This document shows positions 1-7,162 of a stretch of DNA of 15,533 nt, piece after piece. The stretch comes from Pseudomonadota bacterium (GTDB lineage Bacteria > Pseudomonadota > Gammaproteobacteria > Xanthomonadales > Xanthomonadaceae), in the NCBI GenBank assembly GCA_019348095.1, contig JAHWKC010000016.1, positions 1 to 15,533 on the forward strand, read 5' to 3'. Below the pieces are notes generated by a model. That model searched no databases. It saw nothing but the letters and a program-made list of their open reading frames with translations, and was not told the DNA's origin. Every line of letters begins with the position of its first letter. The stretch's first letter is position 1. The translations under genes were made by a program, and so were the position numbers.

Positions 1-80
1 CGAATCCATGCGTCCTCGGCGCGCTCGGGTGCGTCGGCATCGTCGAAGCCGGCGAGGCGCTGCGCGAGCACGCCGCTCAT
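1..80 (-). CDS. Unidentified protein, N-terminal fragment cut by the window edge
   Basis: An ATG at position 80 on the minus strand opens a frame that runs off the left edge; 26 codons are visible, beginning MSGVLAQRLAGFDDADAPER. The start overlaps the TGA of the upstream mosaic frame in an ATGA arrangement, the usual sign of translational coupling, so it is probably a real gene start rather than a chance frame. The visible part is acidic and alanine-rich and has no motif I recognise. No function is proposed. Confidence 0.45.
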   Translation of the reverse strand, partial: MSGVLAQRLAGFDDADAPERAEDAWI

Positions 81-937
81 CGCGCGACCAGATCGAACTC
101 GTCGAAACCGGCGGCGTGCGGCGCGTGCCTCCCCTTTGGGATGCGGTCATGGGAGCGGCGGTGGTCATGGCTGCGCAGGTACTCCACGAAGACCTCGCGC
201 GACGCCCACCGGCTGACCATCAGGTAGCGGCCCGGGTCGCGCACCCCGAGCGCCAGCAGCCGGGTCCCCATCGCGGGCTCGACGACGTTGCGCACCGCCC
301 CCAGCACCTGGCCGCCGAGCGGCTGGTCCCACAGCGGGTCCAGCGGTTGCCGCGTCAGCGTGTCGGCGTCCAGGTACACGAGCCGCTCGACGTCGGGCAG
401 CAGGTCGGGAAGCAGGAGGCGGGCGCAGCTGACCGCACCGCCGTGCGCGCTGACGGCGTCCGGCAGCCGACCGAGAGCCAGCTCCGCGACCGGGTGCGGG
501 CGCAGCTCGGCGCCCTCCGCCTCGACCATCGCGCGCAGGCGCCCGAGGTCGTGCGCGGAGACGTCCGGCGCGTGCAGCAGGTGGACGACGACGTCGCGGG
601 TGCCGGCGCGCAGGCACGACAGTGCCCCCAGCAGGATGTCGCGCTGCAACGGATGCGGCATCGCCAGCAGGCCGAGCCCGGAGACAATGGCGTCGGCACG
701 CCCGGCGGCCAGCCAGCCGCTGTCGGCGACCAGTTGCGGCAGCGAGCGGGCATCGCCGAGCACCACCGGCACCCGCGGGAACTGCCGTTGCAGATGCGCC
801 TGCAGCTCCTCGTTGAGTTCGAGCACGAGCAGGTGCTCGTCGGCGATGCCGGCCTCGAGCAGCGCCTGGGTGATTGCGCCGGTGCCGCCGCCGAGCTCGA
901 TTACCCGCGTGGTGTCATCGGGCAGCTCGGCGATCAT
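77..937 (-). CDS. Mosaic open frame: PmtA-like methyltransferase / GT8-like glycosyltransferase / ABM-like monooxygenase pieces
   Basis: One uninterrupted 286-codon frame joins three partial, unrelated proteins. Residues 1-110 resemble PmtA-type phospholipid N-methyltransferases: a SAM-binding VIELGGGTGAITQALLE, LLVLELNEEL and DAIVSGLGLLAMP. Residues ~115-238 resemble glycosyltransferase family 8: VVVHLLHAPD, RLLLPDLLPDVERLVYLDAD with its DxD motif at 190-192, PLDPLW, and LGVRDPGRY. Residues ~234-286 resemble the C-terminus of an antibiotic-biosynthesis monooxygenase: RYLMVSRWASREVF, HRRSHDRIPKGRH, GFDEFDLV. Methyltransferase homology continues in frame upstream of the ATG to about 1033 (WTFFRQWLKNPLRTAAVAP), but no ATG, GTG or TTG lies between the TGA at 1040-1042 and 937, so the head lacks a normal start. 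Each domain is incomplete, so no working enzyme is expected. A natural fusion is possible but less likely than recombination or misassembly. Domain calls are from motif memory, not a search. Confidence 0.6.
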   Translation of the reverse strand: MIAELPDDTTRVIELGGGTGAITQALLEAGIADEHLLVLELNEELQAHLQRQFPRVPVVLGDARSLPQLVADSGWLAAGRADAIVSGLGLLAMPHPLQRDILLGALSCLRAGTRDVVVHLLHAPDVSAHDLGRLRAMVEAEGAELRPHPVAELALGRLPDAVSAHGGAVSCARLLLPDLLPDVERLVYLDADTLTRQPLDPLWDQPLGGQVLGAVRNVVEPAMGTRLLALGVRDPGRYLMVSRWASREVFVEYLRSHDHRRSHDRIPKGRHAPHAAGFDEFDLVAR

Positions 938-1092
938 CGCCGCGGCCAGCTCGAAACTGGACGGGGCGACGGCGGCGGTGCGGAGCGGGTTCTTCAGCCA
1001 CTGGCGGAAGAAGGTCCATGCGGGCGGCTTGATGGCAGGTCACCTGGGCGATGCATCGCCGGTATCGTGACCGAGGCGATGTTCGACCGCCG

Positions 1093-3351
1093 TTAAAACG
1101 CCCCGCCGTGACGCCTGCGCAGCCGCCAGCAGCGGTGGATGCGTGCGTCGCGGGCGAAGTCCGGCGGGATGGTCTGCGCGCTGATCTCCTCGCAGTCGGC
1201 GAACGCTTCGACGCTGGCCTGGTCCATGCGGAAGCGGCGGAAGTTGTTTGAGAAATACAGCACCCCCTCGCGCGCCAGCCGTGCCACCGCGGCGCGCAGC
1301 AGGCGCACGTGCTCGGCCTGCACGTCGAAATCCTGCGCTCGCTTGGAATTGGAGAAGGTCGGCGGGTCGCAGAAGATCAGGTCGTACTCGCCGCTGTCGT
1401 TTTCCAGCCAGGCCAATGCGTCGGCCTGGACCAGGCGGTGGCGGGCGCCGCCCATGCCGTTCTCGCCGAGGTTGTCGGCGCACCATTGCAGGTACGTTGC
1501 CGAGAGGTCGACGGTGGTGGTCTGGCGCGCGCGGCCGACCGCCGCGTGCACGGTGGCCGCCCCGGTGTAGCCGAACAGGTTGAGGAAGCGGGTGTCCTCG
1601 GCCTCCTCAAAGATGCGCAGGCGCAGCGGACGGTGGTCCAGGAACAGGCCGGTGTCGAGGTAATCGAACAGGTTGACGCGCAGGCGTGCACCGCCCTCGC
1701 GCACGGCGACGAACTCGCCGCGCGCGTCGGGGTTTCCCGCTCTTAGATCGGCATACTTGCTGCCGCCCTTGCCGCGCGCGCGGGTCTTCATCGCGATCTG
1801 CTCGCGCGGCACCGAAAACACCTCGCGGGCCGCGGCGAGCAGCTCGTTGCGGCGGCGGCGCTGGTCGGGCTCGGGGATGTCGGCCGGCGCGGCGTACTCC
1901 TGCACGTGCAGGAAGGTGCGCGACGGGCTTTCCTCGGTCTGGTAGACGTCGATCGCGGAGGCGTACTCGGGCAGGTCGGCGTCGTAGGCGCGGAAGCAGG
2001 TGACGTGGTCGCGCTCGCGCCAGGCCTTGAGCTTGCGCAGGTTCTTGCGCAGCCGGTTGGCGACCATCTGTGCGCCTTCCGACAGCGCCGGGGCCGAGGC
2101 AGGCTCGGCCGGTTCGCGCTGCGGCAGCGCGATCGGATCGCTGACGATCAGGGTGCATTCGATCGCGCCGTTGAACACCTGGTACTTCTTCGCCGCGCGC
2201 AGGCCGGTGGCGTAGGCCAGTTCGGCGTCGCCGCACAGCAGGCTGGCGCGCCAAGCCGGCACGGTGTTTTTCAAAGCGGTGCCGAGGGCGCGGTAGAGCG
2301 CCGGGTCGGCGGCGAGGCGGGCGTCGTAGGGCGGGTTGCAGACGACGAGGCCGCTTGGCTGGGCAGACCCGGAAAGCGGCTCCTGCGATTGTTGCTGTTG
2401 CCCGTCATCCTCGCGCAGGCGGGGATCAAGGATCGTTTGCGGCAACGCCAATGCCTGCTGTTGTACGACATCCGCGACCTTCAGGTCGATCACGCCGGCC
2501 AGGCCGGCCATGACCTCGTTGTCGCGCGCGGAACGGATCGCGTGCGGGTCGATGTCGCGGCCGAAGAACACCGGGCGCAGCGCGGCGCGGCCGGCGGTTT
2601 CGCGCTGGCGGGCGTCCTCGGCCAGCGCCTGCCATGCGGCGTGGTCGAAGCCGCGCCAGCGGGTCGGCGGTTTGCCGCCGTGACGCAACAGGCCCGGGGC
2701 GACGTCGGCCGCCATCAGCGCGCCTTCGATCAGCAACGTACCGCTGCCGCACATCGGGTCGAGCAGCGCGCCGCCGTCGGCGTACACCTGTGGCCAGCGG
2801 CCGCGCAGCAGCACCGCGGCGGCGAGGTTCTCCTTGAGCGGCGCCTCGCCCTGCTTCTGGCGCCAGCCGCGGCGGTGCAGCGAGCCGCCGCCCAGGTCGA
2901 TCGAGACGATCGCGCGGCCTTTGCGCACCACCAGGTTCAGGCGCAGATCGGGCGACTCGACATCCACGTCCGGGCGCGCGCCGGTCTGCTCGCGCATCAC
3001 GTCGACCACCGCGTCCTTGACCCGCTGCGCGGCGTAGCGCGCGTGGGTGATCGCGGTGCCGGAGACGTGCGCGTCGACCGCCAGGGTATGGCCGTTGTCG
3101 AGATGTTCCGGCCACCCCATCGCGGCGACGCCGGCGTACAGGGCGTGCTCGTCGGGACAGTCGAACTCGGTGATCGGCCACAGCACGCGGCTGGCCAGGC
3201 GCGACCACATGACCGCGCGCTGCGCATCAGCCAGATCGCCCTCGGCATTGGCGCCGGCGAGCGCGGCGGTCGCGCGCGTGCAGCCGAGCGCGACCAGCTC
3301 ATCAGCGAGCAGGTACTCGAGGCCTTTGCCGCAGCTTGCGAAGAATTTCAA
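1093..3351 (-). CDS. rlmL: Bifunctional 23S rRNA methyltransferase RlmKL (m2G2445 / m7G2069)
   Basis: This fused enzyme makes m2G2445 (RlmL half) and m7G2069 (RlmK half) in 23S rRNA during large-subunit assembly; it is cytoplasmic. The 752 residues begin [19 protein letters not shown], typical of the family, followed by a THUMP region to about residue 155. RlmL has SAM motif [15 protein letters not shown] at 198 and catalytic NPPY at 339-342. RlmK (about 440 to the end) has [30 protein letters not shown] at about 592 and [10 protein letters not shown] at 662-671. Between the RlmL motifs, residues ~307-330 are an extra low-complexity stretch starting [14 protein letters not shown], encoded partly by a dispersed hairpin repeat; the frame stays open. 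It sits 104 bp downstream of the hydrolase gene on the same strand. Identification is firm; activity of the RlmL half with the insertion is untested. Confidence 0.95.
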   Translation of the reverse strand: MKFFASCGKGLEYLLADELVALGCTRATAALAGANAEGDLADAQRAVMWSRLASRVLWPITEFDCPDEHALYAGVAAMGWPEHLDNGHTLAVDAHVSGTAITHARYAAQRVKDAVVDVMREQTGARPDVDVESPDLRLNLVVRKGRAIVSIDLGGGSLHRRGWRQKQGEAPLKENLAAAVLLRGRWPQVYADGGALLDPMCGSGTLLIEGALMAADVAPGLLRHGGKPPTRWRGFDHAAWQALAEDARQRETAGRAALRPVFFGRDIDPHAIRSARDNEVMAGLAGVIDLKVADVVQQQALALPQTILDPRLREDDGQQQQSQEPLSGSAQPSGLVVCNPPYDARLAADPALYRALGTALKNTVPAWRASLLCGDAELAYATGLRAAKKYQVFNGAIECTLIVSDPIALPQREPAEPASAPALSEGAQMVANRLRKNLRKLKAWRERDHVTCFRAYDADLPEYASAIDVYQTEESPSRTFLHVQEYAAPADIPEPDQRRRRNELLAAAREVFSVPREQIAMKTRARGKGGSKYADLRAGNPDARGEFVAVREGGARLRVNLFDYLDTGLFLDHRPLRLRIFEEAEDTRFLNLFGYTGAATVHAAVGRARQTTTVDLSATYLQWCADNLGENGMGGARHRLVQADALAWLENDSGEYDLIFCDPPTFSNSKRAQDFDVQAEHVRLLRAAVARLAREGVLYFSNNFRRFRMDQASVEAFADCEEISAQTIPPDFARDARIHRCWRLRRRHGGAF
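2402..2432. repeat. Dispersed hairpin repeat translated inside rlmKL
   Basis: The stretch GTCATCCTCGCGCAGGCGGGGATCAAG closely resembles the widespread bacterial repeat GTCATCCCCGCGcAGGCGGGGATCCA. The minus strand reads it as [11 protein letters not shown] within RlmKL, at about residues 307-317, in a loop between SAM motif I and NPPY. It adds codons without breaking the frame. The match to the general repeat is from memory. Confidence 0.6.
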
Positions 3352-3436
3352 TGTCGGGTTCCGGTGTGTGGTTCAGCCGCATTTCGCGGGAGCGCCCCAC
3401 GGGTGCGATGTGCTTGTGGCGCCTGATCGAAATGCA

Positions 3437-3460
3437 TCGCGGGCATGGCCCGCTCCTACA
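3437..3460. repeat. REP-like hairpin at the 3' end of the hydrolase gene
   Basis: On the minus strand this reads TGTAGGAGCGGGCCATGCCC followed by GCGA, a REP-type element with stem GCGGGC/GCCCGC (3439-3453) and a 3-nt loop. Its leading TAG (3456-3458) is the stop codon of the upstream hydrolase. It lies in the 104-bp gap before rlmKL and may act as a weak terminator or mRNA stabiliser. Confidence 0.65.
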
Positions 3461-3980
3461 GCGTCGCGAGCAGGTCGGCGAAGGCGTCGGCGCTGGCCTT
3501 GACGCTCGCGGCCAGGCGGTGGCTGTCATCGACCAGCAGCAGGCGGGCGCTGCGCGGTTGCGCCCAATCGACCACGTGAGCGGCCGGGATCAGCTCGTCG
3601 TGCCAGCCGTGGATGATCGTGGTCGGCACGCGCGCGGCATCGAGCGGGTGATCCTGGTCGAGCCGGATCGGCGGCGCCATCAGGAACAGCCCGGCGACCG
3701 GCACCTGCATCGACACCAGCCCGGAGATCCAGGCGCCCAGGCTCGACCCGGCCAGCACCAGCGGCCCCTGCGCCGATGCGGCGCGGGCCAGCTCAAGCAG
3801 GCGCTGGCGGCGCGCGGGGACGTCGCCGAGTTCGCCAACCTCGCGCCGCGCATCCAGGTCGGTGTAGTCCGGGCGCTGGTGGGTCCAGCCGAGGTGCTCG
3901 GCGGCCTCGGCCAACGCGGTGACCTTGGTCGCGTCGGGGCCGCTCTCGAAGCCGTGGGAAAGAATGCAGTGTCCGCGCAT
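3456..3980 (-). CDS. Small alpha/beta-fold hydrolase (YqiA/RBBP9-like esterase)
   Basis: A 174-residue single-domain cytoplasmic alpha/beta hydrolase without signal peptide. The likely triad is Ser80 in the nucleophile elbow AGSSLGAW, Asp128 in IIHGWHDELIP and His154 in DDSHRL; the N-terminal HGFESGPDATK is the usual oxyanion-side loop of this compact family. The substrate cannot be read from sequence; relatives are esterases of unknown physiological role. The start ATG at 3980 lies one base after the TGA of the upstream MOSC gene, so the two are probably translated together. The stop codon belongs to a REP-like repeat, which suggests the repeat landed at or redefined the gene's 3' end. Confidence 0.85.
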   Translation of the reverse strand: MRGHCILSHGFESGPDATKVTALAEAAEHLGWTHQRPDYTDLDARREVGELGDVPARRQRLLELARAASAQGPLVLAGSSLGAWISGLVSMQVPVAGLFLMAPPIRLDQDHPLDAARVPTTIIHGWHDELIPAAHVVDWAQPRSARLLLVDDSHRLAASVKASADAFADLLATL

Positions 3981-3981
3981 G

Positions 3982-4509
3982 TCAGGCCGTTCCCGGCTCG
4001 GTGGAGGTGTCGATGGCCAGCGCCGTCACAGCATCGCCCAGGCGGATGGTGCCGCCCTCCAGGATCCGCGCGCACAGCCCGCCCATGCCGCGCATCGCGT
4101 TGTAACCGCCAGGTCCGAGCGCCTGCTCCATGCGCGAACACGGGTCGCAGGGATCGGTGCCTTCCAGCAGCGCCTCGCCGACGCGAAAGCGCCGGCCCTT
4201 GAGCGCGATCAGCGGCAGGCCGGAGACCACCAGGTTGCGGCGCAGCAGCCCCGGCAACACCCGCGCGTGGCCCGACAGCGCCGCGATCACCGGCAGGTGC
4301 TCGGCCTGGATCAGGGTGACGTCGCGCTTGCCGCTGCCGCCTTTGTAGCGGTCCCCGACCAGGCCGCCGCCGGGCTCGGCAACCACCGCCTCGACCGCCA
4401 CCATCGGGACGTCGCGTGCGGGGCGCAGGCCGATCCAGTCGACACGGCCGCAACGCGGCAGGGTGGCCATCAATCGGCCGAGCGCGGAATCGGCGGGGGG
4501 CAGTTTCAT
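3982..4509 (-). CDS. MOSC domain-containing protein (molybdenum-cofactor sulfurase C-terminal-like)
   Basis: A 175-residue standalone MOSC protein. Supporting motifs are VGDRYKGGSGKRDVTLIQAEHL from about residue 51, RRNLVVSG at 90-97, RFRVGEALLEGTDPCDPC with Cys121 and Cys124, and GGLCARILEGGTIRLGD near the end. MOSC domains handle sulfur transfer or molybdenum-cofactor-linked redox chemistry; the candidate sulfur-carrying cysteines here are Cys121 and Cys124. The frame is open further upstream to 4608, but that extension is proline/alanine-rich and unlike the family, so the ATG at 4509 (MKLPPADSALGRLMATLP) is preferred. It is the first gene of a leftward group with the hydrolase and perhaps rlmKL, and is divergent from the amidase gene. 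Specific substrate unknown. Confidence 0.85.
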   Translation of the reverse strand: MKLPPADSALGRLMATLPRCGRVDWIGLRPARDVPMVAVEAVVAEPGGGLVGDRYKGGSGKRDVTLIQAEHLPVIAALSGHARVLPGLLRRNLVVSGLPLIALKGRRFRVGEALLEGTDPCDPCSRMEQALGPGGYNAMRGMGGLCARILEGGTIRLGDAVTALAIDTSTEPGTA

Positions 4510-4523
4510 CGAGGCTGTCCAGT

Positions 4524-4559
4524 GGAACCGGAGCGGCGGAACCGCAGCGGGCGGAACCG
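4524..4559. repeat. Short tandem GGAACCG repeat upstream of the MOSC gene
   Basis: GGAACCG occurs at 4524, 4538 and 4553, giving three degenerate units of 14-15 bp in the 106-bp gap between divergent genes. The spacing is longer than a helical turn (10.5 bp), so an operator is not implied. It may be simple replication slippage. Confidence 0.5.
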
Positions 4560-4602
4560 CGCGGATGGGGCCGGGCGGCCGGGCCGCAGCGGGGCCGAAT
4601 GG

Positions 4603-4608
4603 TAGCAT
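4603..4608 (+). promoter_or_regulatory. Candidate -10 element for a leaderless amidase mRNA
   Basis: TAGCAT ends 7 nt before the amidase ATG at 4616, which would put transcription start at or next to the ATG. No Shine-Dalgarno sequence is visible in front of this start. The same spacing occurs before bpt and the 11123 gene. This is an inference from spacing only. Confidence 0.3.
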
Positions 4609-4615
4609 CCGGCCG

Positions 4616-5203
4616 ATGCTGCCCGACCTGCCGCCGGCCCCGCTCCACCTCGATCCGCTGCCCTACGAGGCGCGGCTGGAGCCGCGTCCGCGCGAGCAGA
4701 TCGACCTGGTGGTGATCCACTGCACCGAGGTGCCCGACCTGGCCATGGCGCGGCGCTTTGGTGAGCGGGAGCTGTACCCTGGCTCGCGCACCGGCAACAG
4801 CGGGCACTACTACGTCGACCGCGACGGCAGCCTGCACCAGTACGTGGCCGCCGAGCGCGTGGCAAACCACACGCGCGGCTACAACCCCCGTTCGGTCGGG
4901 ATCGAGCTGGTCAATACCGGGCGCTTCCCCAACTGGCTGGACTCGCGCCACCAGGCGATGGAGGAGCCCTATACCGAGGCGCAGATCGTCGCGCTGATCG
5001 CGCTGCTGCAACGGCTGCGTGCGGAGTTGCCGGGGCTGCGGTTCATCGCCGGGCACGAGGAGCTGGACACGACGCTGGTGGCGGCGAGCGACGACGCCTC
5101 GCTGCAGGTGCACCGCAAGCGAGATCCCGGGCCGTTGTTTCCGTGGGAGCGGGTGATGGAGGCGATCGACCTGCAGCGCCTGCAGCCGGGCGACGCATTG
5201 TAG
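4616..5203 (+). CDS. N-acetylmuramoyl-L-alanine amidase, AmpD-like (Amidase_2)
   Basis: A 195-residue zinc amidase that splits the bond between muramic acid and L-alanine in (anhydro)muropeptides. No signal peptide is seen, so it probably acts in the cytoplasm in peptidoglycan recycling. Domain evidence: VVIHCTEVPDL with zinc ligand His35, GHYYVDRDGSLHQYV, RVANHTRGYNPRSVGIEL, FIAGHEELDT with His147, and RKRDPGPLFPW with Asp170. The His147-Asp170 spacing is longer than in E. coli AmpD (10 residues), giving an extended loop. The frame opens at 4463, but the ATG at 4616 puts the protein start just ahead of the conserved domain. The TAG stop is the first part of a hairpin repeat. Which paralogue (AmpD or a relative) is not certain. 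Confidence 0.88.
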   Translation: MLPDLPPAPLHLDPLPYEARLEPRPREQIDLVVIHCTEVPDLAMARRFGERELYPGSRTGNSGHYYVDRDGSLHQYVAAERVANHTRGYNPRSVGIELVNTGRFPNWLDSRHQAMEEPYTEAQIVALIALLQRLRAELPGLRFIAGHEELDTTLVAASDDASLQVHRKRDPGPLFPWERVMEAIDLQRLQPGDAL

Positions 5204-5275
5204 GAGCGGCTTCAGCCGCGATCGGATAACTGGCTGATTGCGCCCATTTGGGTTCGCGGCTAAAGCCGCTCCTAC
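5200..5275. repeat. Inverted pair of REP-like elements (BIME-like)
   Basis: The arms at 5200-5221 and 5254-5275 are 22-bp inverted copies differing at one base; each contains GTAGGAGCGGCTT and GCCGCGA, and is itself a small hairpin. The intervening 32 bp are unstructured. The left arm supplies the amidase stop codon TAG (5201-5203). Such pairs resemble elements mobilised by REP-associated tyrosine transposases, though none is encoded here. It may also attenuate read-through into the thioesterase gene. Confidence 0.85.
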
Positions 5276-5297
5276 GGGGGCAGTTGCAGGCGGCGGC

Positions 5298-5303
5298 TAT
5301 ACT
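5298..5303 (+). promoter_or_regulatory. Candidate -10 element for the thioesterase operon
   Basis: TATACT lies 28 bp upstream of the thioesterase ATG and just after the hairpin repeat. No good -35 box is visible 16-18 bp upstream. It would drive the thioesterase gene and the membrane-protein gene 3 bp behind it. Confidence 0.35.
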
Positions 5304-5331
5304 GGCGCGCCTGTTTCCGACGACCGTGCGC

Positions 5332-6228
5332 ATGACCTCCACCGTTTCCGAGTTGATCGAACTGCTCTCGCTCGAACGCCTCGAGGACAACCTGTTCCGT
5401 GGTCAGAGCCGCGACATCGGCACCAAGTACGTGTTCGGCGGGCAGGTGCTCGGACAGGCGCTTTCGGCGGCCCAGGCGACGCTGGAGGCCTCGCGCGCGG
5501 CGCATTCGCTGCACGCGTATTTCCTCAAGGCCGGCGACATCCGCGCGCCGATCGTCTACCAGGTCGACCGCACCCGCGATGGCGGCAGTTTCTCGGTGCG
5601 CCGGGTCACCGCGATCCAGCACGGTCAGCCGATCTTCTTTCTCGCCGCCTCCTTCCAGAAGCCGCAGGACGGCGGCGAGCACCAGCTGACGATGCCCGAG
5701 GTACCGGGGCCGGAGGACCTCGAGCCGGCGGCCGCGGTGCCGGACAAGGTGATGGCGACGCTGCCCGACAAGATCCAGCGCTGGCTGTCGCGGCAGGGAC
5801 CGTTCGAGTTCCGCCACGTCTATCCTCGCGACGAGCTCAAGCCGCCCAAGCGACCGCCCTACCAGCAGGTCTGGTTCCGCCTGGGCGAGCGCGTCGGCGA
5901 TGCGCCCGAGCTGCACCGGACCCTGCTGGCCTACGCCTCGGACTTCCACCTGCTCGGCACCGCGACCTTCCCGCACGGCATCAGCTACTACCAGCCGAAC
6001 GTGCAGATGGCCTCGCTCGACCACGCGATGTGGTTCCACCGCCCGTTCCGGGCCGACGAGTGGCTGCTGTACTCGATCGACAGCCCCAGCGCCCAGGGCG
6101 CGCGCGGGCTGGCCCGCGGGCAGATCTTCGACCGCGTGGGCCGGCTGGTGGCCAGCACCGCGCAGGAAGGCCTGATCCGGGTCGTCGTCGATGCGCAAGC
6201 CGCCGCGCAAGTGCCGACAAGGGGCTGA
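5332..6228 (+). CDS. tesB: Acyl-CoA thioesterase II
   Basis: Hydrolyses medium- and long-chain acyl-CoA to free acid and CoA in the cytoplasm. The 298 residues match the usual double-hotdog length. The N-terminal hotdog includes FRGQSRDIGTKYVFGGQVLG and RAAHSLHAYFLKAGD; the C-terminal one includes VWFRLGERVGD, YASDFHLLG, LDHAMWFHRPFRADEWLLY and ARGQIFDRVGRLVASTAQEG. The catalytic set known in E. coli TesB (Asp204, Thr228, Gln278) maps to Asp204, Ser228 and Gln278, a conservative Thr-to-Ser change. The start is the ATG at 5332 (MTSTVSELIELL); the open frame from 5248 reads through the repeat and is not used. A membrane-protein gene follows 3 bp later, so they are probably cotranscribed. Confidence 0.93.
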   Translation: MTSTVSELIELLSLERLEDNLFRGQSRDIGTKYVFGGQVLGQALSAAQATLEASRAAHSLHAYFLKAGDIRAPIVYQVDRTRDGGSFSVRRVTAIQHGQPIFFLAASFQKPQDGGEHQLTMPEVPGPEDLEPAAAVPDKVMATLPDKIQRWLSRQGPFEFRHVYPRDELKPPKRPPYQQVWFRLGERVGDAPELHRTLLAYASDFHLLGTATFPHGISYYQPNVQMASLDHAMWFHRPFRADEWLLYSIDSPSAQGARGLARGQIFDRVGRLVASTAQEGLIRVVVDAQAAAQVPTRG

Positions 6229-6231
6229 GCG

Positions 6232-7056
6232 ATGCGCCAGGTCTTCAGCAGTCCGCGCCTGGAGAATGTCGAGAAGCTCGCCGAGCTGCTGCGCGAGGCC
6301 GACATCGAGGTGCGCATCACCGACGGGCGCTCCTACCAGGGCAGCCGCCGCAAACGGTTCAGCTACGGCGACAGCGAGGGGTCACGGCCGGCGCTGTGGG
6401 TGGTGCGCTCGGAGGACCAGGTCAAGGCGCGCGCGATCCTGCGCGAGGCGGGCCTGCTCGACAGCACGCGACCCGGCAGCTTCGCCGGCCCCTCGTTCCG
6501 GATGGAGCCGCCGCCTACCCCGCAGGCCGTCTCGCGCAAGAAGCGCGCATTCCGGGTCAAGCTGTTTCTGCTGGCGGGTATCTCGGTGGTGCTGGCGCTG
6601 ATGATGTCGCACATCATCAACTACGAGCCGCCGCAGCAGCTCGCCTCGCCGCCGTTCGACGGCACCGCCGCGCCCACCCTGCTGCCGGTGGCGCGCGCGG
6701 TGTTCGCCAGCGAGATTTCCGCCGCGCGCATTCCAATCGTCTGCCTGGCGGTGGACGGCGAGGATGCGCCGCAGCCGATGATCGATGCATTGAACAGCGA
6801 TGCGGTGGCCGTGGTGCCGGCCTCGTACTGCGTGCGCGTGGCCGACGAGGACCGTGCCGCGTACCACGCCGCCGCCTCCGGCCGCGAGGCGATGCTGCTG
6901 GACGTGCATGGCTTCCGCGCGTCGTCCCCTGAACTCGCGCAGGTCCAATTCAGCGCCTACCACCACCGCCTGTTCGGCTCCTACAAGACCCTGGAAGTGC
7001 GGCGGGTGGACGAGAAGTGGCAGGTGACGCGGGTGCTGCGTCACGTCGCCTCCTGA
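6232..7056 (+). CDS. Membrane-anchored protein with DUF2007-like N-terminus
   Basis: A 274-residue protein of unknown function. Residues 1-75 (MRQVFSSPRLENVEKLAELL, then ADIEVRITDG and ALWVVRSEDQVKARAILRE) resemble the DUF2007 'putative signal-transducing' domain. A basic patch (SRKKRAFRVK) precedes one transmembrane segment at about 110-129, followed by a ~145-residue domain containing FASEISAARIPIVCLAVDGE, SYCVRVADEDRAAYHAA and EVRRVDEKWQVTRVLRHV. The positive-inside rule places the DUF2007 part in the cytoplasm and the C-terminal domain in the periplasm. I do not recognise the C-terminal domain. It starts 3 bp after tesB and shares its transcript; a functional link to acyl-CoA metabolism is not evident. 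Confidence 0.8.
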   Translation: MRQVFSSPRLENVEKLAELLREADIEVRITDGRSYQGSRRKRFSYGDSEGSRPALWVVRSEDQVKARAILREAGLLDSTRPGSFAGPSFRMEPPPTPQAVSRKKRAFRVKLFLLAGISVVLALMMSHIINYEPPQQLASPPFDGTAAPTLLPVARAVFASEISAARIPIVCLAVDGEDAPQPMIDALNSDAVAVVPASYCVRVADEDRAAYHAAASGREAMLLDVHGFRASSPELAQVQFSAYHHRLFGSYKTLEVRRVDEKWQVTRVLRHVAS

Positions 7057-7150
7057 GCCCTCGGCACCCCAATGTCGGCAGGATTGGCTGCCTTTGCGGC
7101 CGAACCACTTGGATCGTTCAGGTGAAGGGCGACCATGACACCGCCGGCGC

Positions 7151-7156
7151 TATGCT
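7151..7156 (+). promoter_or_regulatory. Candidate -10 element for a leaderless bpt mRNA
   Basis: TATGCT (4 of 6 matches to TATAAT) ends 6 nt before the bpt ATG at 7163, and no ribosome-binding site precedes that ATG. A transcript starting about 7 nt after the box would begin at the start codon. Inference from spacing only. Confidence 0.35.
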
Positions 7157-7162
7157 GCCGGC

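Noticed and set aside
1906..3426. A 506-codon open frame on the plus strand opposite rlmKL
   Set aside because: It is antisense to a clearly conserved gene, has no recognisable domain and is rich in Gln/Arg/Val as expected for a shadow frame in high-GC DNA.
3680..5113. A 477-codon minus-strand frame covering three genes
   Set aside because: It overlaps the amidase, MOSC and hydrolase genes, each supported by motifs in other frames.
6232..7056. tesB operon partner as an acyl-CoA enzyme
   Set aside because: No catalytic or cofactor motif is visible; DUF2007-like start and a single TM helix argue against it.
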